Shown: one piece after another, positions 26,816 to 34,659 of the stretch
Position numbering within the stretch: position 1 is the stretch's first letter
Layout: each line of letters begins with the position of its first letter
Origin: Candidatus Sulfotelmatobacter sp.
GTDB taxonomy: Bacteria > Acidobacteriota > Terriglobia > Terriglobales > Acidobacteriaceae
Length of the DNA stretch: 55,040 bases
Assembly (NCBI GenBank): GCA_030041475.1
Contig: JASHNU010000049.1
Span: 1-55,040 of the forward strand
Direction of reading: 5' to 3'
Program-made: the position numbers and the translations under genes
The notes under the pieces: model-generated
Told to the model about the DNA's origin: nothing
The model's input: the letters and a program-made list of their open reading frames with translations, nothing else
The model's database searches: none

Positions 26816-26924
26816 GACGTTCAGATCGATTCTACCGCGCCCGAGCCATGCTCCGAAGCGGATGCCGACCGCCAAGTACCGACTCACAGCGAAGGCGCAT
26901 TGCAGACGCGTTGCTCTGAGGGTG

Positions 26925-27034
26925 TCATCCCGAGCGAAGCCGTTCTCCAGGCAGAGCGAGGGATCCCCCACAGAACGGTCCATCCGTTGGGAGATCCCTC
27001 GGCCCGCTAATGAAAGCGCGGGCCTTCGGGATGA
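26925..27034. repeat. Composite REP-like palindromic repeat
   Basis: TCATCCCGAG (26925-26934) is complementary to TTCGGGATGA (27025-27034), allowing one G-T pair. Inside, CGAGGGATC and GAGATCCCTCG face each other, and GGCCCGC (27001-27007) pairs with GCGGGCC (27018-27024). The TCATCCCGAGCGAAG core is a familiar interspersed repeat in acidobacterial intergenic regions. The whole 110-bp unit lies between the kinase start and the end of the porin gene. Confidence 0.7.
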
Positions 27035-27072
27035 GGCCCACCGAGTGAATTGAAGCTGACCAGCTGAGACGA

Positions 27073-28641
27073 TCAGAAGGCAAAACGAGCGCCAATCGTC
27101 GGGGCAAAGTTATTGTTGGAGTTATAGGGGACGCCGGGGCCATGGGGAATGGCGATGGCCAGGCCCCCGCTCACCCAGGAATACGCGATTCCGGCAAAAC
27201 CGTCGAGACGCTTCGTGAAGTGATGATCGACATAGAGCGATCCCTCGTTGAGCGTTCCCGCACACGAACTACGCATATTTCCGGGCGCGCAGGCGGTCGG
27301 CGGTTCGCGGAACGTGTCCTGCCGCTGCTGATACCAGGAGAACGTGACGTCGGTTTTGCTGCGGTAGGTGTACTTCGCCCCCGTCCACCAGATGTTCACC
27401 AGCTTTTCGTGGTCCAGATTGTTGTCCTCGACCCCGCTCATGATGTATCCGCCCTGGTCCGAGGCGCCAACACCCAACGGGTTGTGCGGGTTGTTCTGCC
27501 AGATATATTCGTAGCCGGCAAAAAACTTGAACGGATCCCACGCATACTTGGCAGCGACCATAATTCCGTAGTTGTCGGTCACGATGCCGTAAACGGTGTT
27601 GTAAGTGTCGATCAGATTGGGCCCCATGCCGGGCCCCCCATTGATGGGGGTTGTATCGATACTGTCCGTCGTCGACTGATATTGCCCCGCCGGACTCAGA
27701 CTCTGAGGTCCAAGCAACGGATTCAATACGCTGATCGCCTGGTTGTAATGTTGGGCGACGAGGTCCGCGGAGAATTTGCCGGAGCTTCCTCGGTCGAAGC
27801 CTCCGCCAAGGTTGAATCCATAGGCGTTGTTATGGGCCGATACCGGCGCACAGGTGGTGGCAGTCCAGATTGCCCCTGTGGCTGCCGCGGCCGCGTAGCA
27901 GCCGCCAGAACCGTCGGCGAATTTATACATGGCGCCGAAATGCACCGGGCCATAGGCGAGGCGATACTTCACGGCGTCGTCCCAACGGCTGTTCTCGGTG
28001 TCGCCGCCGCCGGCCATGGTGCCGTTGTACCCGATGTAGGAAAAGGCATAGGCCCCACCGGCCGGATCGTACTGCAGCATCGCATCGGTACCGAGGGAGC
28101 GCTGGCGGCCGAAGGTCAGTGTGCCGAAATGCGTGGACGATATACCGCCATAGATTTCGTCATTGAAGGGTTGGCCGGCGCGTGCACCGTCGATGGCTAT
28201 CGAATAGCTGCTCCTGGGAAGGCCATTGTTGATGGTGTCGGTGGCTGACGCGTTGGCGAGCAGGCCGGACTGCGGATTGATGCCCGTCGAAGCGTTGAAC
28301 ACAATGGACCAGCCCGGCCGAAACTCTTCCTTGCCCCTGACGCCCAGACCCGTCTGCTGCAGGTTGTTCGGTGCGACAAGGAATCGATGTTCATAGCCGT
28401 TCCGGTTCACCAGAGATTCGCCTTCATAGTTATATCCGCTTTCCGGTAAGCCGTGGCTTACCCAGCCGACGCCGACGTCATAGGCACCGTACAGCGTGAT
28501 GCCGTGCCAGGTCAGCGCGCAATCGGTGGTGGCGAATTCGTGGCCGCTGGTGCAGGGGTCGGGAGTCCGGTCCTGCGCGGCGCCTGACCTGGGCAATAAC
28601 ATAACAATCATGGTGGCAAGAACAACGCCAATGCGTCTCAT
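27073..28641 (-). CDS. Outer-membrane porin
   Basis: The protein has 522 residues from ATG 28641 (GGAGAT four bases upstream) with signal peptide MRRIGVVLATMIVMLLPRSG ending near AAQ. It then alternates amphipathic strands with Gly/Tyr/Trp-rich turns (LYGAYDVGVGWVSHG, LGVRGKEEFRPGWSIVFNAS, THFGTLTFGRQRS) and ends GARFAF with a terminal Phe. This is the Gram-negative general-porin type (Porin_4-like), more usual in proteobacteria than in acidobacteria, so past transfer is possible. It is divergent from a molybdate-binding-domain regulator, and a palindrome overlaps its likely -35 box. A role in molybdate or tungstate passage is inferred from this context. Confidence 0.85.
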   Translation of the reverse strand: MRRIGVVLATMIVMLLPRSGAAQDRTPDPCTSGHEFATTDCALTWHGITLYGAYDVGVGWVSHGLPESGYNYEGESLVNRNGYEHRFLVAPNNLQQTGLGVRGKEEFRPGWSIVFNASTGINPQSGLLANASATDTINNGLPRSSYSIAIDGARAGQPFNDEIYGGISSTHFGTLTFGRQRSLGTDAMLQYDPAGGAYAFSYIGYNGTMAGGGDTENSRWDDAVKYRLAYGPVHFGAMYKFADGSGGCYAAAAATGAIWTATTCAPVSAHNNAYGFNLGGGFDRGSSGKFSADLVAQHYNQAISVLNPLLGPQSLSPAGQYQSTTDSIDTTPINGGPGMGPNLIDTYNTVYGIVTDNYGIMVAAKYAWDPFKFFAGYEYIWQNNPHNPLGVGASDQGGYIMSGVEDNNLDHEKLVNIWWTGAKYTYRSKTDVTFSWYQQRQDTFREPPTACAPGNMRSSCAGTLNEGSLYVDHHFTKRLDGFAGIAYSWVSGGLAIAIPHGPGVPYNSNNNFAPTIGARFAF

Positions 28642-28674
28642 AAGATCTCCATGTTGTAAGCAAAGAATCTGCAC

Positions 28675-28702
28675 TGTATATGATGTACGGTTCTATCGTC
28701 AA
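28675..28702 (-). promoter_or_regulatory. Candidate sigma-70-type promoter of the porin gene
   Basis: On the minus strand TTGACG (28702-28697) is followed after 16 bases by TATACA (28680-28675). Transcription would begin about 25-30 bases upstream of the porin ATG at 28641. The -35 box lies inside the 17-bp palindrome at 28695-28711. Confidence 0.5.
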
Positions 28703-28711
28703 CTTAACGAT
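28695..28711. promoter_or_regulatory. 17-bp palindrome, candidate operator for the Mop-domain regulator
   Basis: ATCGTCAACTTAACGAT is an inverted repeat with one mismatch about a central C. It covers the -35 region of the porin promoter and lies 81 bases before the divergent regulator gene. A second, wider inverted repeat, CTGTATA (28674-28680) and TATACAG (28717-28723), brackets it almost symmetrically. The TAACGAT half resembles what I remember of ModE boxes, but I could not compare it with a matrix. Confidence 0.5.
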
Positions 28712-28792
28712 TGCTTTATACAGATACACGATCCATGGCTAGACACGGGTTGCGGTTGACCCATCCCTCGCCTGACGGTACGATTCTGTGCC

Positions 28793-29245
28793 ATGGCGAG
28801 CGCGAGCAAACCCAGCCGGGCGCGTACAGAGCCGCTGCACCGTACAGAGCTGCTGCACCTGCGCGACGCGGCGGTGCAACTCGGCATCAGCTTTCCCACT
28901 ATCAAGCAGTGGATCTACAAGAAGAAGATTCACAGTGTCCGGACCGCGGGAGGCCATCACCGCATCCCACAAACCGAGGTCGACCGTCTGCTCTACCGTG
29001 CCCGCGGCCACAACCAAAGCGAACGAAGGATTGGCTACCAGCGCATCAGCGGACGGAACCAATTGGTCGGCCGGATCGTAGATGTACGTGTGAGCGGACT
29101 TGTAGGGCAGGTCACACTTTCGGTTGGAGGCCAGCTGATTACTTCTTTGATCACGTCCAGCGCAATCCGCGAGATGAAATTAAAGAAAGGCCAAACCGCA
29201 GCGGCCCTGATCAAGGCCACCGAGGTTATGATTATCCGGGTCTGA
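28793..29245 (+). CDS. Molybdate/tungstate-responsive regulator: MerR-like helix-turn-helix plus Mop (TOBE) domain
   Basis: The protein has 150 residues. Residues about 20-67 form an excisionase/MerR-like winged helix (LLHLRDAAVQLGISFPTIKQ, then GGHHRIPQTEVDRLL). Residues about 84-150 are a Mop/TOBE domain (SGRNQLVGRIVDVRVSGLVG, then ITSLITSSAIREMKLKKGQ), the family that binds molybdate or tungstate oxyanions as oligomers. The combination is known in small molybdate-dependent regulators and storage proteins. The ribosome site before the ATG is weak. It is divergent from the porin with 151 bases between starts, and palindromes lie in that gap. I infer that it controls the porin and possibly itself. 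Confidence 0.87.
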   Translation: MASASKPSRARTEPLHRTELLHLRDAAVQLGISFPTIKQWIYKKKIHSVRTAGGHHRIPQTEVDRLLYRARGHNQSERRIGYQRISGRNQLVGRIVDVRVSGLVGQVTLSVGGQLITSLITSSAIREMKLKKGQTAAALIKATEVMIIRV

Positions 29246-29302
29246 GAGCCCGCTCACCAGGTGCAGGGAAATTCGTCCAATCATCACCACCCCGGAGTCA
29301 CT

Positions 29303-31102
29303 ATGCGAAATCTTGTCTGTTGGCTCGCCATGGCCGTCCTCATTCTGCCCGCCGCCGCTGCCGCTTCACCTGACCTCGAGGTGCGCCGCAAAGCGCTCAG
29401 CGATCTCTTGCAGGAACAGTGGGAATACACCATGCGGGCTAACCCGCTCTACGCTTCGTTCCTCGGCGACAAACGCTATAACGACCAGCTCGACGATTTC
29501 TCCCAGAAGCACATCGACGAAGACATCGAGCAGACACGGCAATTTCTGGTCCGCTTTGAGGCGATCGACACGACGGGCTTTCCCGAGCAGGAAGTGCTGA
29601 ACAAGCAGTTGATGGTCCGCGACCTGAAAATGGCGCTGGAGGGCGCACGCTTCAAGCCGTGGGAAATGCCGGTCGACCAGCAGAACGGCGTTCACATCCA
29701 GTTGCCTGCGCTGGTCAACGTCCTCGCCTTCGACAGCGTCAAAGATTACGAAGATTACATCTCAAGACTCAAGCAAATCCCGCGGCTCTTTGACCAGGTG
29801 GAAATCCAGATGCGCAAGGGGATGGCCGAAAATTGGATGCCACCGAAGAGTGTGCTCGGCGAAGTCGTGAAGCAGGGAAACGAAATCGCTACTACGCCCG
29901 CGGACAAAAATCCTTTCGCCCAACCGTTCAACAAGTTCCCCGATGCGATTTCAGAAGCCGATCGCACACGCCTTCGCGAAACGGGGCTTGCTGTGATTCA
30001 CGATTCCATCCTGCCTTCGTACTCCAAGTTCACCACGTTTGTCCGTGAGGAATACGAACCGAAAGGGCGCCCCGAACCGGGCGTTTGGTCGCTTCCCAAT
30101 GGCGACGAGTACTATGCTTTCCGCGTGAAGGAATCCACGACCACCGATCTGACGCCGGAAGAGATTCATCGGCTGGGCCTGGTGCAGGTGAAGGCCATTG
30201 AAGACCGCATGCTGGCCGTCGCCCGCCAACTCGGGTTTTCCGATCTCAAGAGCTTCTACGCGTCCATTCCTAGCAACCCCAAGGTCCATGTGCACTCGCG
30301 CCAGGAATTGCTCGATCTTTACCAGAAATATATTGACCAGATGTATACCAAACTCCCTGATCTGTTCGGGCGCTTGCCGAAGGAAAAACTCGATGTAAAG
30401 CCGATCGAAGAGTTCCGCGAAAAAGAAGCCTCAACTCATTACCTGGAGGGTACGCCCGACGGTTCGCGCAAAGCGCACGTCATGGTGAATACAGGCGACT
30501 ATGAGAAGCGAACCACCATCGACTCGGAGACTACGGCTTATCATGAAGGCGTTCCGGGTCATCACCTGCAGATTTCGATTGCCCAGGAATTGCCCAGCTT
30601 GCCCCCCTTTCGCCAGCACGAGTTCTACACGGCCTACACCGAAGGTTGGGCGCTGTACTCGGAGGAATTGGGCAAGGAAGTCGGATTCTTTCAGGATCCT
30701 TACAGCTATTACGGGCATTTGCAGGACGACATGCTGCGCGCCATCCGGCTGGTGGTTGACACCGGATTTCACTACAAGCATTGGACTCGCCAGCAGGTGG
30801 TCGACTTCTTTCACGAGCACTCGGCAATCGACGAGCCTGAGGTGCAGGAGGAAACCGACCGTTACATGGCGTGGCCGGCGCAAGCTCTGGGCTATAAGGT
30901 TGGACAGTTGGAGATTCTGAAACTGCGCCAGTATTCAAAAGACCAGCTGGGAGACAAATTCGATATTCGCGCCTTTCACGATGAAGTGCTGAGCGGCGGC
31001 GCCTTGCCGCTCGACGTACTCAGTACTCGCATCCACGATTGGGTGGGGCAGCAGAAGGCACAAGCGGCGTCGGCACAGGTGAAGCCGGCGGCTGCGAAAT
31101 AA
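29303..31102 (+). CDS. DUF885 family protein, putative secreted metallopeptidase
   Basis: From ATG 29303 (GGAG six bases upstream) the protein has 599 residues and a signal peptide (MRNLVCWLAMAVLILPAAAA). The family starts with WEYTMRANPLYASFLGD and has the motif YHEGVPGHHLQ near residues 413-423. Here HEG-x-x-x-H resembles a zinc-binding HExxH variant, with a downstream Glu in YTEGWALYSEE as a possible third ligand. DUF885 proteins are usually 550-620 residues, and peptidase activity is suspected but not well documented. The gene stands alone after the Mop regulator, 57 bases away. Confidence 0.85.
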   Translation: MRNLVCWLAMAVLILPAAAAASPDLEVRRKALSDLLQEQWEYTMRANPLYASFLGDKRYNDQLDDFSQKHIDEDIEQTRQFLVRFEAIDTTGFPEQEVLNKQLMVRDLKMALEGARFKPWEMPVDQQNGVHIQLPALVNVLAFDSVKDYEDYISRLKQIPRLFDQVEIQMRKGMAENWMPPKSVLGEVVKQGNEIATTPADKNPFAQPFNKFPDAISEADRTRLRETGLAVIHDSILPSYSKFTTFVREEYEPKGRPEPGVWSLPNGDEYYAFRVKESTTTDLTPEEIHRLGLVQVKAIEDRMLAVARQLGFSDLKSFYASIPSNPKVHVHSRQELLDLYQKYIDQMYTKLPDLFGRLPKEKLDVKPIEEFREKEASTHYLEGTPDGSRKAHVMVNTGDYEKRTTIDSETTAYHEGVPGHHLQISIAQELPSLPPFRQHEFYTAYTEGWALYSEELGKEVGFFQDPYSYYGHLQDDMLRAIRLVVDTGFHYKHWTRQQVVDFFHEHSAIDEPEVQEETDRYMAWPAQALGYKVGQLEILKLRQYSKDQLGDKFDIRAFHDEVLSGGALPLDVLSTRIHDWVGQQKAQAASAQVKPAAAK

Positions 31103-31157
31103 CGCGAGTTAGCCGGCTTGATAATTGCGCTAGGGTGGAGTTCCTGGCAGGCGTCTC

Positions 31158-32075
31158 TTAGTCGCCGGCAGCCCAGAACTCCACCGCAGTTGAGGGCGCG
31201 ATGAGCCGGCCATTCGGAGCTGCGACCAGCCCGCGCTCCACATCTTTCAACGTGACGCGCTTGACGTCCCAGATCAGGCCGAGCTTGTGCAGCGCCCAGA
31301 TGGCATACCAGTTGGTATCAATTTCGTACCAGGTAAAGCCGTGCGCCGCCGAAGTGGGATGTGCGTGATGATTGTTGTGCCATCCCTCGCCGAAGGTCAT
31401 GAGAGCCACCCACCAGCTGTTAGTGGAGAGATCGCGAGTGGCAAACCGCCGCGTGCCCCAAGAGTGAGTCGCCGAGTTCACCAGCCAAGTGCAGTGCAGG
31501 AGAACCACGGTGCGCAAAAACGTTCCCCATAGCAGCCAGGGCAGCCCGCCGATGGCGAACAACGCGACTCCGAGGATGATCTGCGGAATGTAGTGATACT
31601 TGGTAATCCAGACGTGGAACCTGTCTTTGGCAAGGTCGGGGACGTAACGGGCGAGAGTGGTGGCGTCGTGGTGCATCGACTTGCCCATGAGAATCCATCC
31701 CATGTGCGCCCACCATTTGCCGTCGATGGGCGAGTGCGGATCGCCGTCCTGGTCTGAGTACTGGTGGTGGATCCGATGCGTCGCGACCCAGAAAATCGGG
31801 CCGCCCTCCATGGCCAGCGTGGCGCAGACGGTGAGGAAGTACTCCATCCATTTCGAGGTCTTGAAGCCGCGATGCGTCAGGAGCCGATGGTAGGCCAGCC
31901 CGATACCCAGGCTGCCTGCGACCCACCACAAAAAGATCGCCAACAGAAGCGCCTTCCAGGTGAAAAAGAACAGGGCCACAATCGCGCCTACGTGAAACAG
32001 CGACATGAAGATCGCTGTGATCCAGTTGATTTCGTCTTTTGGAGTCTGAATTTTTTCCAGGTCTTGCAGTTCCAT
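31158..32075 (-). CDS. Membrane fatty-acid (acyl-CoA delta-9-type) desaturase
   Basis: The 305-residue protein has three histidine boxes of the di-iron desaturase family: HRLLTH (His63, His68), HRIHH (His100, His103, His104) and HNNHH (His233, His236, His237). Four hydrophobic segments lie around residues 18-45, 46-62, 160-180 and 185-200. It should insert a cis double bond in acyl chains in the inner membrane using O2 and electrons from an unidentified reductase; none is adjacent. The upstream 241-base region is shared with the divergent threonine dehydratase gene. Confidence 0.92.
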   Translation of the reverse strand: MELQDLEKIQTPKDEINWITAIFMSLFHVGAIVALFFFTWKALLLAIFLWWVAGSLGIGLAYHRLLTHRGFKTSKWMEYFLTVCATLAMEGGPIFWVATHRIHHQYSDQDGDPHSPIDGKWWAHMGWILMGKSMHHDATTLARYVPDLAKDRFHVWITKYHYIPQIILGVALFAIGGLPWLLWGTFLRTVVLLHCTWLVNSATHSWGTRRFATRDLSTNSWWVALMTFGEGWHNNHHAHPTSAAHGFTWYEIDTNWYAIWALHKLGLIWDVKRVTLKDVERGLVAAPNGRLIAPSTAVEFWAAGD

Positions 32076-32193
32076 GTTTAAGTGAGAACCTCGTGTCCCG
32101 CAGTCTTCGACGGTGAAGAAACCTTCGATACCCTATCAGGAGAACGGCGCTAAGAACTGTAATACTTGTGTAATAGCGGGATTTAACACGTTA

Positions 32194-32251
32194 CCCCGGT
32201 AATCGAGGGGAAGCACGGTTCGGTTCCCCCCAGACGGACGCCTTGAGGGGA
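32194..32251 (+). other. Leader with mutually exclusive short hairpins
   Basis: GGGG at 32207-32210 can pair either with CCCC at 32194-32197 or, as GGGGAA (32207-32212), with TTCCCC (32224-32229). The same C-run can also pair with GGGG near 32247. This lies 65-120 bases before the threonine dehydratase ATG. It may be an attenuator-like leader or only base-composition noise; I recognise no riboswitch class. Confidence 0.25.
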
Positions 32252-32316
32252 GAAACTTTCTTGGATCGCGAATAGCGTAGCACGAATCACAGAAGAGTCA
32301 TTGCGGATCAAACCTT

Positions 32317-33300
32317 ATGCCTGAAGAAACGCTCGACCTTACCACTTTGCCAACGGTTGACGAGATTGCAGCAGCGCAGGAGCAGGTCTATCGCGTAATG
32401 CCGCCTACGCCCCAGATCGCATGGCCGCTCCTCTGCGAACGGCTCGGGAGCGAAGTTTGGGTTAAACATGAGAACCACACTCCCATCGGCGCCTTCAAGG
32501 CACGGACGGCGGTGGTCTATGCCGCAGAGCTGTTTCGCCGAAACAGCCGCATCACCGGATTAGTGACGGCGACTCGCGGCAATCACGGCCAATCCGTCGC
32601 TCTTGCTGCAAGGCGGTTCGGAGTTACGGCTCACATCGTGGTTCCGTGTGGCAACAGCCCAGAAAAGAACGCAGCCATGCGAGCGCAGGGAGCACGTCTG
32701 ATTGAGTTCGGTGACGATTACCAGGAATCCAAAGAGCATGCAAAGCAACTCGCCCACGAGCGCGGCTGGCATTTTGTCCCGTCGTATCACCGTGACATCG
32801 TCAAGGGCGTAGCCACCTATTGGCTGGAGTTTTTCTCTGCGGTCTCAAATCTCGACGTCGTCTATGTGCCCATCGGCCAGGGCTCCGGTATCTGTTCCTG
32901 CGCGGCCGTCCGCAACGGACTGAATCTCAAAACGAAGATCATCGGCGTCGTAGCCGAAGGTGCGCCGGCCTATGCGCTGTCTTTTCAGGCTGGGCGCAGG
33001 GTCGCGGCCCCCGTGACAACGTTACTAGGCGATGGAATGGCGTGCCGCGTTCCCGACGACGAGTCACTTGCCGTGGTCTTACAGAATGTGGATCACATTG
33101 TCCAAGTCAGCGAGAAGGAAATGGGCGAGGCGATGAAAATCTGCTTCACTGACACACATAACGTCGCCGAGGGAGCAGGCGCAGCCGGGCTCGCAGCCGC
33201 TCTGAAGGAAAGACATACGCTAGCCGGTAAGCGCGTGGGCTTGGTGATCACCGGCGGAAATGTGGATCACGATGTGTTCGCGAGAGTTCTGCAGGACTAA
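32317..33300 (+). CDS. Threonine/serine dehydratase-like PLP enzyme
   Basis: The protein has 327 residues and belongs to fold-type II PLP enzymes. Lys61 in IGAFKAR is the Schiff-base lysine, TRGNHGQS binds the cofactor/substrate, and VPIGQGSGICS takes the place of the Gly-rich phosphate loop. The C-terminal VITGGNVD also matches the family. There is no C-terminal ACT domain, so it looks like a catabolic (TdcB-like) threonine ammonia-lyase, a serine racemase, or a hydroxyaspartate ammonia-lyase rather than the isoleucine-regulated IlvA. The start has no clear ribosome site. It is divergent from the desaturase. Confidence 0.88.
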   Translation: MPEETLDLTTLPTVDEIAAAQEQVYRVMPPTPQIAWPLLCERLGSEVWVKHENHTPIGAFKARTAVVYAAELFRRNSRITGLVTATRGNHGQSVALAARRFGVTAHIVVPCGNSPEKNAAMRAQGARLIEFGDDYQESKEHAKQLAHERGWHFVPSYHRDIVKGVATYWLEFFSAVSNLDVVYVPIGQGSGICSCAAVRNGLNLKTKIIGVVAEGAPAYALSFQAGRRVAAPVTTLLGDGMACRVPDDESLAVVLQNVDHIVQVSEKEMGEAMKICFTDTHNVAEGAGAAGLAAALKERHTLAGKRVGLVITGGNVDHDVFARVLQD

Positions 33301-33348
33301 TCTGACAGAATGAGTCTTAAAGTTGTGGAATTCGTCAGAGGGCGTGGT

Positions 33349-34230
33349 TTACGCTGCTTTTCCCCTCACCTGCACTCCAGCCCATTTTTCGAGCAGCGTC
33401 AAAGTGGCCGCGTAGTCGAGATCTTTGTGACCATCCTCGGTGGCCATCTCGTAGATCTCTTCCACGGTCTCAAGACCCGGCAGCTTCACGCGAGCTTCCT
33501 TCGCGGCCTCGAGCGTCAGCTTTATGTCCTTGTGCATCAGCCGTAATGGAAAGTTCGGAGTGAAGTCCCGCTGCAGAATAAACGGCCCCTTGTAGTCGAC
33601 AACGCCCGAGCGCACCATGGTGGCGTCAATAAGGGAGAGAAGTTGTTGCGGATCGACCCCGAGCTTAGTGGCCAGCGTTACAGCCTCGGCGAAACCTTCA
33701 AAGATCATCGCAATCTGAAGGTTCATCGCGAGCTTGGTCGCCTGCCCCTTACCGGTCTCGCCCATTCGGAAGATTTTCTTGCCCATTGCAGCAAAAAGGG
33801 GCTTAAGCCTTTCGACAGGGGCTTCCGCTCCGCCTACGATAAACACAAGCGTTCCATCGCGAGCGCCAATCTTCGATCCTGTCATCGGTGCGTCCACCCA
33901 AGCCACTCCTCTGGCCGCGACCCGCTCCGCGAATTTCACCGTGGCTGCTGGAGAAATCGTGCTCGAGTCGGCAATGATCATGCCTTCGCCCAGCACCGCT
34001 TCCACGCCATCGCCGCCAAACATCACACTCTCGACCGCGTTGGTGTCGGAAACGCACATCCACACCACCTCCGCGCCCTGCGCCGCGGCCGCTGGCGTCT
34101 GGGCGACTGCCGCGCCTTCCACTACCGTGCCCGGCGTACGGTTCCAGACTGTGACTTCGTGGCCCGCCTTGACCAGGTTCGTCGCCATCGCCTGGCCCAT
34201 GATTCCCAACCCCAGAAATGCCACTCGCAT
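33349..34230 (-). CDS. NAD(P)-dependent dehydrogenase of the 3-hydroxyisobutyrate dehydrogenase family
   Basis: From ATG 34230 (AAGGAG nine bases upstream) the protein has 293 residues. The Rossmann motif is MRVAFLGLGIMGQAMATNL. Next comes VDAPMTGSKIGARDGTLVFI (the substrate-binding DAPVSG counterpart), then GETGKGQATKLAMNL with the catalytic Lys. The family includes 3-hydroxyisobutyrate dehydrogenase, tartronate-semialdehyde reductase and glyoxylate/succinic-semialdehyde reductases. The glycerate 2-kinase gene 2 kb away would act on the product of tartronate-semialdehyde reductase, so a glyoxylate/glycerate role is plausible but unproven. Confidence 0.9.
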   Translation of the reverse strand: MRVAFLGLGIMGQAMATNLVKAGHEVTVWNRTPGTVVEGAAVAQTPAAAAQGAEVVWMCVSDTNAVESVMFGGDGVEAVLGEGMIIADSSTISPAATVKFAERVAARGVAWVDAPMTGSKIGARDGTLVFIVGGAEAPVERLKPLFAAMGKKIFRMGETGKGQATKLAMNLQIAMIFEGFAEAVTLATKLGVDPQQLLSLIDATMVRSGVVDYKGPFILQRDFTPNFPLRLMHKDIKLTLEAAKEARVKLPGLETVEEIYEMATEDGHKDLDYAATLTLLEKWAGVQVRGKAA

Positions 34231-34326
34231 TCGGAATTTCTCCTTAGGTTTATCAAGTCCCTGAAGCAAGCACGTTCTCGGATTAGAATATGACGGCGCG
34301 ATCAAGGTCAAGCAAGATGGGACAAA

Positions 34327-34341
34327 TCACGTTCCACGTGA
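34327..34341. promoter_or_regulatory. 15-bp palindrome upstream of the dehydrogenase gene
   Basis: TCACGT-TCC-ACGTGA has perfect 6-bp arms around three bases. It lies 97 bases upstream of the dehydrogenase start (34230) and is well placed to be an operator for that minus-strand gene. No regulator is identified. Confidence 0.4.
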
Positions 34342-34606
34342 CCTGGAGGTGGGACAGCACAGCGGAACCTGGCCGGCTTCGGTTTTGTAAAGTTTCTTCA
34401 GAGACAAGGTTACCCCCGTGTTGCACCCCAAAGGAAAAAGCAGCACGGCAGCCAACCTAGTCATCTAAAATCAGGTAAGCACATCGAGATGTGATTAAGA
34501 AGTACGTTGGCATCGAGCTAATTACTCTGCGTGCCGTTTGCTTCAAGACTATTATCCAAGAAGCGTGAACCTCGCTTCCGTCGGATGTTTTGTTTTGAAT
34601 ACAGAT

Positions 34607-34648
34607 TTGAAACAGAAGGCTTGAAACAGCAGACTCGAAACAGCAGGC
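34607..34648. repeat. Three tandem 14-bp repeats just before the MBL gene
   Basis: The units TTGAAACAGAAGGC (34607), TTGAAACAGCAGAC (34621) and TCGAAACAGCAGGC (34635) repeat exactly every 14 bases. Because 14 is not a multiple of three, the repeat argues against coding use of this stretch. It lies 11 bases before the chosen ATG at 34660. Confidence 0.8.
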
Positions 34649-34659
34649 TTCATAGCAGG

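Larger units (their letters stand above)
34231..34659. other. Long intergenic region between divergent genes
   Basis: These 429 bases lie between the minus-strand dehydrogenase and the plus-strand MBL hydrolase. They hold a 15-bp palindrome (34327-34341) and a 14-bp tandem repeat (34607-34648), listed separately. An open frame extends upstream from the MBL gene to 34531, but it runs through the tandem repeat and has no ribosome site. Confidence 0.5.

Noticed and set aside
26816-26983. N-terminal extension of the histidine kinase
   Set aside because: The extra 56 codons translate the palindromic repeat at 26925-27034 and lack a ribosome site; the first membrane helix begins just after ATG 26815.
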